In this document: piece after piece, positions 18,564 to 27,024 of the stretch
How positions within the stretch are numbered: the first letter of the stretch is position 1
How the letters are laid out: every line of letters begins with the position of its first letter
NCBI GenBank assembly: GCA_021650895.1
Contig: CP091278.1
Coordinates: 1,021,659-1,085,658 of the forward strand
Length of the DNA stretch: 64,000 nucleotides
Reading direction: 5' to 3'
Source of the DNA: Candidatus Jettenia sp.
GTDB lineage: Bacteria; Planctomycetota; Brocadiia; Brocadiales; Brocadiaceae
Program-made: the position numbers and the translations under genes
The notes under the pieces: model-generated
What the model was told of the DNA's origin: nothing
The model's input: the letters and a program-made list of their open reading frames with translations, nothing else
The model's database searches: none

Positions 18564-19946
18564 TTATACTATATCTGGTTTGATAATGCCCTGGAGATGG
18601 ATGCGCACTTGATCCACCATCTCTCCATCAGAAATGGAAATGATACGTCCTTCAACATATTGCTTATCTACCCATTCTTTTATCTTTGTAATCCCCTCGT
18701 GATTTTTAGGAATTTGCTTATCTCCCTCCAATCCGAAAAAGATATTAATCCATTGAGCAATCCCGGCTGCACCGGATTTATCGGTAACGGAAACACCGAT
18801 AGGTCTGTTTAAAAGCTTTTTTGTATCAAAGATATTGTATATTTCTTCATTTTTCAATAATCCATCCGAATGGATACCTGCACGGGTAATATTAAACTCT
18901 GAACCTACAAAAGGCTGCGTTGGGGGAATTGCATATCCGATCTCATTTCTATAATAATCGGCAATTTCTGTAATTACCGTGGTATCGATGAGTTCATCGT
19001 TACCCCGTAAGGCGAGATATTCAATTACCAGGGCCTCTATAGGTGTGTTTCCGGTACGTTCTCCCAAACCCAATAATGTGCCATTAATTCCGCTGCATCC
19101 GTAAAGCCAGGCAGAAGTTGCATTGCTTACCGCCAGGTAAAAGTCATTATGGCCATGCCATTCCAGATACTCTGAGGGAACACCCGCAAAGTGGTTAAGT
19201 CCATAAATAATACCTGGTACGCTGCGGGGTAATGCAGCCCCGGGATAACTAACGCCCATTCCCATAGTATCACATGCGCGAATTTTTATAGGAATTTTAC
19301 TTTCCTTTGACAATTTCATAAGCTCCTTAGCAAAGGGAACGACAAAACCATAAAAGTCGGATCTGGTAATATCTTCAAAGTGGCAACGAGGGATAATCCC
19401 CTCATCCAGAGCAGCCCGTATAATATCCAGGTACATATCCAGCGCCTGCTTTCTATTTTTATTTAACTTTAAATAGATATGATAATCTGAAGAAGAGCAT
19501 AAAATACCGGTTTCTTTGAGCCCCATTTCCTTAACTAATTTGAAGTCACTCTTTACAGCCCTAATCCATCCCGTAACTTCCGGATATTTATAACCCTTTT
19601 CCAGGCATTTTCTTACCGCTTCCTGATCCTTTGCATTATACAGGAAAAATTCACACTGGCGGATAAGACCACTTTTACCACCCAATTTGTAAATCAAGTC
19701 AAAGAGATCCACAATTTGTTTAACGGTATAGGGTGGCCGGGATTGTTGCCCATCTCTAAAGGTCGTATCCGTAATCCATATCTCATCAGGCATGTTCATC
19801 GGGTTGAGCCGGTAATTAAACGGTATCTTGGGAATTTTATCGTAGGGAAATACATCTCGAAAGAGATTCGGTTCTGTCGAATCTTGCAATTGAAAAATAT
19901 ACTCTTCGGGTTCTAATGTTTTGCGGAATTTATTAAATCGAAGCAT
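18564..19946 (-). CDS. Re-citrate synthase-like enzyme (isopropylmalate/homocitrate synthase superfamily)
   Basis: 460 residues of the DRE-TIM aldolase superfamily. The catalytic/metal signature TTFRDGQQSRPPYT is at 61-74 and the second metal site WHGHND is at 263-268; DTMGMG and GLGERTGNTPIEAL are also present. Family members condense acetyl-CoA with a 2-oxoacid. The length, the GQQSRPPYT extension and the immediate neighbours sucC, sucD and korDAB point to the Re-face citrate synthase first shown in Clostridium kluyveri, rather than LeuA. Published isotope work on Kuenenia also argued for a Re-citrate synthase, as I recall. LeuA, homocitrate synthase or citramalate synthase remain alternatives. 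First gene of the operon; no classical gltA lies nearby. Confidence 0.72.
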   Translation of the reverse strand: MLRFNKFRKTLEPEEYIFQLQDSTEPNLFRDVFPYDKIPKIPFNYRLNPMNMPDEIWITDTTFRDGQQSRPPYTVKQIVDLFDLIYKLGGKSGLIRQCEFFLYNAKDQEAVRKCLEKGYKYPEVTGWIRAVKSDFKLVKEMGLKETGILCSSSDYHIYLKLNKNRKQALDMYLDIIRAALDEGIIPRCHFEDITRSDFYGFVVPFAKELMKLSKESKIPIKIRACDTMGMGVSYPGAALPRSVPGIIYGLNHFAGVPSEYLEWHGHNDFYLAVSNATSAWLYGCSGINGTLLGLGERTGNTPIEALVIEYLALRGNDELIDTTVITEIADYYRNEIGYAIPPTQPFVGSEFNITRAGIHSDGLLKNEEIYNIFDTKKLLNRPIGVSVTDKSGAAGIAQWINIFFGLEGDKQIPKNHEGITKIKEWVDKQYVEGRIISISDGEMVDQVRIHLQGIIKPDIV

Positions 19947-20331
19947 CTACAATTTCCCTTAATAAATATTTTTTAAAATAGAGAAAGACTTCATGGATGG
20001 GCTAAACTCCAAATTTTAAATACAACATTTTTGCAAGTCAAGTGAAATGATAGAAATTCGAGAAATATTCTTTTTAAATTTCCCCAGGAGGTTATGGCAG
20101 ATTGACATTATTGGGAAAAATTGGGATACTATTGCGATTCAAAATGCTTAAGGAACTAAGCAAGTGTCTTTAAGCTTATCTCTCAAATCTCTTCTTTGAA
20201 TAAAATTTTAAATTTATGGAACTAAATAGCTAAATTATTGTTTCCTACTATCTAGGAATTTCAATTCCATCGTGTTATTTTCTTATCGGTGAAATAATTT
20301 ATCCAAGTTTATTGAGTTAAGGGAGGGGTAT
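19947..20331. other. Intergenic region, divergent promoters
   Basis: AT-rich stretch between the leftward carbon operon and the rightward YceI/cytochrome genes. It should contain both promoters. A ribosome-binding-like CCAGGAGG stands before an ATG near 20094, but the frame closes after three codons. I see no repeat or RNA gene in it. Confidence 0.4.
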
Positions 20332-20889
20332 ATGGTTTTACATGCTGGTAGTTATCACTTGACACCAAGTTCAGGAAAATTATGCGTCTATACATTCAAA
20401 GAAGGATTTCTTAGTGCAGTAGCTCACGACTTATTGATTGAGGTAACCGATTTTATTATTAACCTGAATATTCCTGCTGCTGGTTCGGCAAGTGTAGAGG
20501 CAGAAATAAAGGCAAATTCACTGAAAGTAATCTGTGCAATGAAAGACGGACAGCGCCAACCAGACACATTAAAAGAAAAAGACAAAACAGATATTGAAGA
20601 GGCCACTCACAAGGATGTCCTCCACCCCACAAAATATCCTACGATTAACTTCCGTTCTACAAGCATTACTCAAGAAAAAGAAGGTTGTTACCTCGTAAAG
20701 GGAGAATTAACCTTGCATGGAGCTACTCATCCTGTAGAGTTTAAAGCAAACACCACCACAGGGAAAGACTTAAAAGGCAAATTTACTATCTCTCAGAAGG
20801 ATTACGGAATAAAGCCATACAAAGCTTTATTAGGAACGCTGAAGGTTAAAAACGAGATAGATATCGCCTTCGATTTATCTTTAAGCTAA
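20332..20889 (+). CDS. YceI family lipid-binding-like protein
   Basis: 185 residues with the YceI pattern: GSYHLTPSSGKL at the start, AHDLLIEV, and near the end GELTLHGATHPVEF and FTISQKDYGIKPYKA. YceI proteins form a lipocalin-like barrel that binds isoprenoid or polyprenyl molecules. Most are periplasmic, but no signal peptide is visible here, so this one may be cytoplasmic (or reside in the internal compartment). GGGAGGGG precedes the ATG. It lies 118 bases before the Rieske gene on the same strand, so a quinone-related role is conceivable but unproven. Confidence 0.82.
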   Translation: MVLHAGSYHLTPSSGKLCVYTFKEGFLSAVAHDLLIEVTDFIINLNIPAAGSASVEAEIKANSLKVICAMKDGQRQPDTLKEKDKTDIEEATHKDVLHPTKYPTINFRSTSITQEKEGCYLVKGELTLHGATHPVEFKANTTTGKDLKGKFTISQKDYGIKPYKALLGTLKVKNEIDIAFDLSLS

Positions 20890-21006
20890 AAATTGACTTT
20901 ATTTTTCAATAAAAAGCATATAGAATTTGAATTTTAATTACTAAAATATCTGATGAAAGATAGAGGGTTCAGAATTTCTTATTAACAGGAGGAGAAAGGG
21001 ATAACA

Positions 21007-21495
21007 GTGGAAAATAGTAGAAGAAAATTCCTGAAAATTGCATCTCACACCTTAGGGGGTGCTTTAGCTGCAGGTATAGTGGCCCCATTAGTTGGATTGG
21101 CAGTACATCCTTTAATGAAGGAAACGGTATACGGAACTGAGAATTTTATCAATCTTGGCTCCCTGGAAGATTTTCCCGTTGGTGTTCCTAAAAAAATGAC
21201 CATTACATCCTCAAAAATGGATGCATGGAATATTTTTGAAGGGTTAGTTATGGGATCTGTCTGGGTAATCAGACAAGAGGATAATTCATTCAACGTATTT
21301 TCCACAAACTGCCCGCATCTTGGTTGTGGAATAGACTGGGGACAGGAAGAAAATAAGTTTTTATGCCCGTGTCATGGCGGTGTATTTGATGTGGATGGCA
21401 AGACCCTCGCAGGCCCTTCCCCACGCGACCTTTACGCATTTGAGACAAAGGTAGAAAACAATAACGTATTGGTAAATTATAAAAGGGTAATATAA
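21007..21495 (+). CDS. Rieske [2Fe-2S] protein of a cytochrome bc complex
   Basis: 162 residues. An N-terminal RRKFLK followed by a hydrophobic stretch (15-33) is a Tat-type signal anchor. Rieske ligands are Cys102 and His104 (CPHLGC) and Cys120 and His123 (CPCHGG), with Cys107 and Cys122 placed for the usual disulfide. GPSPRDLY follows. GTG start, with a strong AGGAGGAG upstream. It takes one electron from quinol at the Qo site of the cytochrome b encoded 37 bases downstream and passes it to cytochrome c. It is part of the anammox electron transport chain in the anammoxosome membrane, by inference. Confidence 0.95.
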   Translation: MENSRRKFLKIASHTLGGALAAGIVAPLVGLAVHPLMKETVYGTENFINLGSLEDFPVGVPKKMTITSSKMDAWNIFEGLVMGSVWVIRQEDNSFNVFSTNCPHLGCGIDWGQEENKFLCPCHGGVFDVDGKTLAGPSPRDLYAFETKVENNNVLVNYKRVI

Positions 21496-21532
21496 CTATC
21501 AGGATATTTTTTTTTCTAAGGTGATTTAATCA

Positions 21533-23329
21533 ATGGCAAATAAAATACGTGAATGGATAGAAGACAGAACCGGATTAAATAAATTTTTGAAAGTAGCCCT
21601 GGACGAACCTGTGCATGGCGGAGCTAAATGGTCATATGTATTTGGAAGCGCACTGGTATTCCTTTTCGTCCTTCAGGCAGTTACCGGTATAGTAATGGCC
21701 AGTTTTTACTCTCCCTCTTCAACTTCAGCATGGGGAAGTGTCTATTATATTCAGGAAAAAACATCTTTTGGCTGGTTCGTACGTGGCTTACATCATTATG
21801 GCTCAAGCGCTATGATCATCGTGGCTATCGTTCATATGTTCCAGGTTTTTATTTTCGGTGCATATAAAAAACCCCGTGAGCTCAACTGGATATCCGGAGT
21901 AATTCTTCTTCTGTTTTTGATGGGTTTTGGTTTAACAGGCTATCTTTTACCCTGGGATCAAAAAGGATATTGGGCTACTCAGGTGGCTACCAATATCATA
22001 GGAACTATCCCTGTAATTGGTGATTACATCAAAGTGCTCCATCAGGGTGGTTCTGATTACGGAAACTTTACTTTAACCCGTTTCTATGCGCTTCATGTAT
22101 TTTTGTTACCCATCTCCTTACTCTTCTTCCTTGGCATTCATATAGCGCTTTTTCGTAAACATGGTGTAACTCCTTACTGGAAGATGAAAGAGGATGTATT
22201 AAAAAACCGTGTTGATCCATTCTGGCCAGATCAGGTATTTAAAGACATCGTATTTGCCATGGGAATATATGCTGTTCTCGCGGGATGGGTCTTTTGGAGC
22301 GGAGGCGCAGAACTTCATGCGCCAGCTGACCCGGCATCTAATTTTCTTGCCAGGCCAGAGTGGTATTTCCTGTTCTTATTCCAACTGTTAAAATATTGCC
22401 AGGGTAACCTCTTAATCGTAGGCACTGTTATTATACCAACACTGGCTATCATATTCTTGTTTGTGCTGCCATTTATCGACAGGAACACCTCAAGGTATCC
22501 ATCGAAGAGAATACCATTTTTCAGCGCTGTGTTCTCCGGATTAGCAGGAATCGTTGTTTTAACGGTTATTTCGATAGTCCACGACAACCATGATATACAT
22601 ATACTCCATCAAAAAGAGGATTCAGAACATCAATCGGCAAGGGCTATGAAACTTGCAGCCAAAGGTGTTCCGCCCGGAGGCGGTAATTTGATCTTCCTGA
22701 ATGATCCAATATATCTTGGGGAAAAGATTTTCAAGGAAAGTTGTATAGGCTGTCATATGGTGAAAGGACAGGGAGGAGATACTGCCCCCGATTTTACTGA
22801 TTTTGGATCAAGAGAATGGGTAGTGGGACTGTTAAAAGATCCCAAGGGTGCAAAATATTTTAAAGAATCAGGAACTATGCCTCCCGTTAAACTCCCTGAT
22901 GAATCAATTTTTGATATGACAGAGTTCTTATTAAGCCAGTCAGGGGAACTTCTCAATAAAAATATTGATAGTATTGAAAGAGGAAAGGGTCTTGTTTTAA
23001 AAGGGAATTGTGCTATTTGTCATCCTATAGGCGATAAAGATGCAAAGAGAATTGCACCAAACCTGACCGACTATTTATCAGAAACCTGGTTAAAGGAATT
23101 TATTAAAAATCCATCCGATCCTAAATTCTATGGCACAAAGAACAAGATGCCTGGTTTTGATAGGCTTACCGATAAGGAAATGGAGGCGCTGATACAATAT
23201 CTGTTTACGTTGTCAAAAGACCGAACACTAATTTCCCGGAATGAAACAAGCTCACAACCAAAGAAACGAACCTATATATTTGGCCTGTCATTTCCGAGAA
23301 CAATGATAGACTTTAAACATAACAGTTAG
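21533..23329 (+). CDS. Cytochrome b fused to a C-terminal dihaem cytochrome c
   Basis: 598 residues. Residues 1-350 are a cytochrome b with b6-like and subunit IV-like parts in one chain: haem histidines at His87/88 with His101, and His188 with His203, and the Qo motif PEWY at 275-278. From about 385 two c-type domains carry CIGCH (404-408) and CAICH (493-497), with likely Met ligands in GTMPP and KMPGF. The protein would therefore hold two b haems and two c haems. Together with the Rieske protein it is a compact two-gene bc complex of the kind described in Kuenenia (the smallest of its three Rieske/cytochrome b sets, from memory). It oxidises quinol and reduces periplasmic-side cytochromes. 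Confidence 0.95.
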   Translation: MANKIREWIEDRTGLNKFLKVALDEPVHGGAKWSYVFGSALVFLFVLQAVTGIVMASFYSPSSTSAWGSVYYIQEKTSFGWFVRGLHHYGSSAMIIVAIVHMFQVFIFGAYKKPRELNWISGVILLLFLMGFGLTGYLLPWDQKGYWATQVATNIIGTIPVIGDYIKVLHQGGSDYGNFTLTRFYALHVFLLPISLLFFLGIHIALFRKHGVTPYWKMKEDVLKNRVDPFWPDQVFKDIVFAMGIYAVLAGWVFWSGGAELHAPADPASNFLARPEWYFLFLFQLLKYCQGNLLIVGTVIIPTLAIIFLFVLPFIDRNTSRYPSKRIPFFSAVFSGLAGIVVLTVISIVHDNHDIHILHQKEDSEHQSARAMKLAAKGVPPGGGNLIFLNDPIYLGEKIFKESCIGCHMVKGQGGDTAPDFTDFGSREWVVGLLKDPKGAKYFKESGTMPPVKLPDESIFDMTEFLLSQSGELLNKNIDSIERGKGLVLKGNCAICHPIGDKDAKRIAPNLTDYLSETWLKEFIKNPSDPKFYGTKNKMPGFDRLTDKEMEALIQYLFTLSKDRTLISRNETSSQPKKRTYIFGLSFPRTMIDFKHNS

Positions 23330-23699
23330 TTTACAGAATCAGATATTGAATAGTTTTCCGCCACAAAGCTACCGAGATACACAGAGAATGATTTAGTGTT
23401 TTGGTGGCTTTGTGTTATTTCGATACTCCTCTTCGCTGGTACAGTCGCCTTGAATTGAAGCAAGACATTTGAAATATTTCTATACATCTCAAGTATACGA
23501 GGCTTGCCTCCCTCCTTCTTCACGCGGTGTCATTTTCTTACAGAAGGAAGAATGCATTAAGCTTATTATCAAATGAAGACCAACATCTCAAATCCTCATA
23601 GAGAACTAAAACCCAGAATGCTTGTTGATACGGATATTATAATCCCTGATACTATAAGGATTCAGAAAGACTATCGCTTAAATATCAGAAAGGAAAAAA
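23330..23699. other. Intergenic region with degenerate repeat
   Basis: Holds GCCACAAAGCTACCGAGATA and, after about 40 bases, GTGGCTTTGTGTTATTTCG, an imperfect inverted pair (about 23360-23425) of the 'CCACAAAG...ACACAGAG' type. Looser relatives occur near 8170-8280, 9130-9220 and 30840-30880. No RNA gene is recognised. AAAGGA just before 23700 is the ribosome binding site of the next gene. Confidence 0.4.
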
Positions 23700-23921
23700 A
23701 TGAGTTGGATTTGTCCGCATCAGATAAACGATGAATGTACCCGGTTAAGAAAAAAATGCCAACCTTCACAAAAAGGTTGTGTATTGGAAGGCGGGGTTAA
23801 ATTTATCGATTATCAGAGAAATAGCAAAAATACAAAGAATTTAAGAGAGGAAAAGAGACAAGATAATAAGGCAGGTTCCCATTTCAGAATTCAGAGAAGA
23901 CAACGAAAAAACAAGAAATAG
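23700..23921 (+). CDS. Small cysteine-rich hypothetical protein
   Basis: 73 residues, ATG with AAAGGA 7 bases upstream. The N-terminal half has four spaced cysteines (Cys5, Cys13, Cys20, Cys27: ICP...DEC...KKC...KGC) that could bind one metal ion or a cluster. The C-terminal half is highly basic. Short proteins with a similar CP-C-C-C pattern occur in anaerobes, but I cannot name the family. It lies 27 bases before the ClC gene and may be co-transcribed. Confidence 0.55.
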   Translation: MSWICPHQINDECTRLRKKCQPSQKGCVLEGGVKFIDYQRNSKNTKNLREEKRQDNKAGSHFRIQRRQRKNKK

Positions 23922-23948
23922 ATTACTGAAACAAATAAAGAGCAAAGT

Positions 23949-25841
23949 ATGCTAGCATATATCCGGACACAATTAAGCACATCATTAAAGCGATTTTCAC
24001 CTGATAAGATTATACGCTGGCTCATGAACCGGCAAATATCTGAATCGGCTATTCTCGCCGGAATAGCCATCTTTGTAGGTCTCACTAGTGGAGCGGGTGT
24101 ATGGCTCTTCAAGCAAATGTTTAGTTTGATATACCGGACCGTATTCGATGGGCTAGGTTTGCCTTTAGGTCTTCTGGCGCACAGGAGGATTATCCTTCAA
24201 CAGCTCTATAATAGTGCACAGTGGCTTGAGTTTGATAGGATAGGCATCATCTTAGGTCACCTGGGTAATTGGATGATTATTCTTGTCCCAACTATGGGTG
24301 GTCTTGCTGTTGGGCTAATCGCCCATTTTCTCATCGGCAAAGAGCGCTACCCGGGAATAGCAGGTATCATGGAGGCCGCAGCATTAGCAGGTGGTCGACT
24401 GCATTATAAAATCATGCCAGCAAAAACAGCTGCTGCCGCACTATCTATCGGTTCCGGTGCATCGGTAGGTCCGGCAGACCCATCATCGCAAATTGGCGCT
24501 AACCTGGGATCAATGTTTGGACAATTACTGCATCTTTCCGATGAGCGTGTACGTTCACTTGTAGCAGCGGGTGCGGCGGGGGGAATTGCTGCGGGTTTTA
24601 ATGCACCAATTACCGGAATATTTTTTGCGTTAGAAATTATTGTTGGAGAACTAGGTGTTAGTGCATTCGGTGTTGTTACATTAGCTTCGGTAGTTTCATC
24701 GGTGTTCACACAGAGTGTATCGGGACCACAACCTGCATTCCATATACCTGAATATGCATTTAATTCAGCATGGGAATTACCCTTCTATTTGGGGCTTGGT
24801 ATACTGGCCGGGTCTAGTGCAGCATTCTATATCTATTTACATCATTTCACACGAAATATCTTTGAAAAATGGCAAATCCCACGATGGCTAAAGCCTGCAA
24901 TAGCTGGTCTCTGTGTAGGACTTATAGGAGTTTATCTCCCACAAGTACTCGGAACGGGCTATGATACCATCGAGGCTATTTTAAATGGTAAATCGTTTGA
25001 TCTCTCTCTCTTGGTTTCCCTAACCTTTGCAAAACTGATATTAACGCCAATTTGCATCAGCAGTGGCTTTTACGGAGGCGTATTTGCCCCTGCCCTTTTT
25101 TCTGGCGCTACCCTTGGTGGCGCTTATGGACTTATTATCGGGGAGCTTTTCCCCTCTCTCAACATTTCCCCACCTGCCTTTGCTATGGTCGGAATGGCTG
25201 CTGTTCTTGCAGGAACAATTCATGCGCCAATCACCTCATTCATTTTGCTTTTTGAAATGACTCATGACTATCGAATCATTCTACCACTGATGGGCGCAGT
25301 AAATGTTAGTTTATTTCTCTCATGGCATCTACAGCACGACTCCGTATATACCTTAGGATTGAGGCTTAAGGGTATCCGTCTTAAGCGCGGTCGTGACGTT
25401 GACGTATTGGAGACAATTACCGTTGGTGAGGTCATGGTAACGAATGTCGTTACATTACAGGCATCTGATTCATTAACAGTGGCAACCGAGCTGCTCATGC
25501 AAACACGCCATCATGGCTTGCCCGTGCTGAACGATACCGGAGAGTTAATAGGCATTATTACCATACAAGATATTGACCGTACTCAGAATGACGACAGCGG
25601 TGTAATGCATTCTGTAGGAAAAGTGTGTACACGAGAATTACTCTTTGCGTATCCAAATGAGACAATAGGCAAAGCATTATATCGTATTGGAGTACGTAAT
25701 ATAAGTCAGTTGCCGGTTGTAGCCCATGATAATCCACGCCACTTACTGGGCTTGCTATGCAGCGTTGATATTGCACGCGCTTATGAATTAGCCTTAACCC
25801 GCCGTACAGCTATTCGACATCAACACACAAGCGTACCCTGA
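23949..25841 (+). CDS. ClC-type anion transporter with two C-terminal CBS domains, gating glutamate replaced
   Basis: 630 residues: a ClC membrane core (about 35-460) and a CBS pair (about 485-610). ClC motifs are GSGASVGPADPSSQIG (168-183), GIFFALEI and GGVFAPALFSG. In most bacterial ClC proteins of this type the segment reads GREGP or GPEDP, and the glutamate gates the pore and carries protons. Here residue 176 is alanine (codon GCA at 24474-24476). In E. coli ClC-ec1 the E148A change uncouples Cl-/H+ exchange, so this protein is likely a passive chloride channel or has a displaced gate. The CBS pair suggests nucleotide control. No clear ribosome binding site. Convergent with the PAS gene. 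Confidence 0.88.
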   Translation: MLAYIRTQLSTSLKRFSPDKIIRWLMNRQISESAILAGIAIFVGLTSGAGVWLFKQMFSLIYRTVFDGLGLPLGLLAHRRIILQQLYNSAQWLEFDRIGIILGHLGNWMIILVPTMGGLAVGLIAHFLIGKERYPGIAGIMEAAALAGGRLHYKIMPAKTAAAALSIGSGASVGPADPSSQIGANLGSMFGQLLHLSDERVRSLVAAGAAGGIAAGFNAPITGIFFALEIIVGELGVSAFGVVTLASVVSSVFTQSVSGPQPAFHIPEYAFNSAWELPFYLGLGILAGSSAAFYIYLHHFTRNIFEKWQIPRWLKPAIAGLCVGLIGVYLPQVLGTGYDTIEAILNGKSFDLSLLVSLTFAKLILTPICISSGFYGGVFAPALFSGATLGGAYGLIIGELFPSLNISPPAFAMVGMAAVLAGTIHAPITSFILLFEMTHDYRIILPLMGAVNVSLFLSWHLQHDSVYTLGLRLKGIRLKRGRDVDVLETITVGEVMVTNVVTLQASDSLTVATELLMQTRHHGLPVLNDTGELIGIITIQDIDRTQNDDSGVMHSVGKVCTRELLFAYPNETIGKALYRIGVRNISQLPVVAHDNPRHLLGLLCSVDIARAYELALTRRTAIRHQHTSVP

Positions 25842-25863
25842 TAAAACACAACCATTTCTTAAA

Positions 25864-26352
25864 TCATCGAAAAGCAATACTGGCATTTCTAAACAACAAC
25901 TTATGATAAACCGATGCAGGATCTCTTAACGTTTCATCGGACTGGTTTTGTGATGTGATATCCTGAATCGTACCGTAGATACGAATAACCCGGCCCTGTT
26001 CCTTTTCCCATATAGGCTGAGCGAAATCACGCAACCATCGGCTTTCACCATTTTTAGCAATGATACGAAACTCACTTACATGGGACTGGCCTGAGAACAG
26101 ATTATCAAGATGCTTCATAAAGATATGAATGTCATCTGGATGAATAAGGCTAAGCCAACCTCCACGGATGTTTACCTCTTTCAGAGTATATCCGGTAATA
26201 TGGGTAAAAGATTCAGTTACACATTCATATACCAGGGTATTATCAGATTCTACCCGGCAGTCGTATGCATACCTGGAGATATGTTCGTAACGTTTATAGA
26301 AGGAACGATGATCTTCTTCAAAATAATTCATTGAAGGTAGGTAAAATACCAC
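25864..26352 (-). CDS. Orphan PAS/PAC domain protein, possibly a truncated sensor
   Basis: About 162 residues (155 if ATG 26331 is used; the 26352 start is GTG). A single PAS fold of the PAS_3 type with WLSLIHPDDI and a PAC end RVIRIYGTIQDIT. About 20 residues follow with no output domain. Bacterial PAS domains normally sit in kinases, GGDEF or chemotaxis proteins, so this may be what is left of a larger sensor or a stand-alone partner. The PAS family resembles those in the two large REC-PAS proteins of this window. It is divergent from the XRE regulator. Confidence 0.65.
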   Translation of the reverse strand: MVFYLPSMNYFEEDHRSFYKRYEHISRYAYDCRVESDNTLVYECVTESFTHITGYTLKEVNIRGGWLSLIHPDDIHIFMKHLDNLFSGQSHVSEFRIIAKNGESRWLRDFAQPIWEKEQGRVIRIYGTIQDITSQNQSDETLRDPASVYHKLLFRNASIAFR

Positions 26353-26511
26353 ATAATGTTTTCAAAAAGAATTAGTATCAACAAATAACATACTGAACCC
26401 TCGTGATTACATTCTCCTTTGAAGTATTATAGCATGTTGTAATATTATTTAAAGAAAAATATTTCTTTGTGAAATTGTTTTGTATAACAAACTGCTATAC
26501 CATATGCTTCT

Positions 26512-26904
26512 ATGGAAAAAAGGAATATCGTAGGAAGCAATATAAGGAGATTTAGATTAGATGCTGGAATTACCCAGGAAGAACTTGCCCTGATAAGCGG
26601 TCTATCTCAGGGTTATATAAACCAATTAGAAAATGGCAGGAGAAATTATACGCAAAAATCGCTCGAACTCATCGCACATGCCATGTCAATACCATTGATA
26701 GAGTTCTTTAAAGAAAAAGAAGAAGAGAGCAAACAGGTTTCTTTTGTTGCAGAAAAAGACGATAATTACCAAAAGAAAAGCCCTAATAAGAGAGAATTTT
26801 TCCAACTTTTAAGTGATTTACCGGAACACATTATTGATCACTACTTCACTCTTCTAAAATTAGAACGTGAATTAGTAATCAAGAATAAAAAAAATGCATT
26901 GTAG
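26512..26904 (+). CDS. XRE-family helix-turn-helix transcriptional regulator
   Basis: 130 residues. The N-terminal HTH_3 domain (about 8-65) reads IRRFRLDAGITQEELALISG followed by LSQGYINQLENGRR, a textbook cI/Cro-type fold, then a basic, glutamate-rich C-terminal half with no recognised effector domain. No ribosome binding site is visible before the ATG, so it may be leaderless. It is divergent from the orphan PAS gene across a 160-base AT-rich gap, and could control itself and that gene; this is inference. Confidence 0.85.
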   Translation: MEKRNIVGSNIRRFRLDAGITQEELALISGLSQGYINQLENGRRNYTQKSLELIAHAMSIPLIEFFKEKEEESKQVSFVAEKDDNYQKKSPNKREFFQLLSDLPEHIIDHYFTLLKLERELVIKNKKNAL

Positions 26905-27024
26905 TAAAAGTATTATTCTTCTCATATTTAATATCCATAAAACAAATCTTTTCGTATTATCCTATAAGTGCTATTCCCCCTTTAGTAAATAAAATACAAA
27001 GGATTCGTGCACAATCGCTTTTTA

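Noticed and set aside
18564-19946. Assignment as 2-isopropylmalate synthase (leuA)
   Set aside because: No leucine genes nearby, no typical C-terminal LeuA regulatory domain recognised, and operon context is TCA-cycle; kept only as an alternative.
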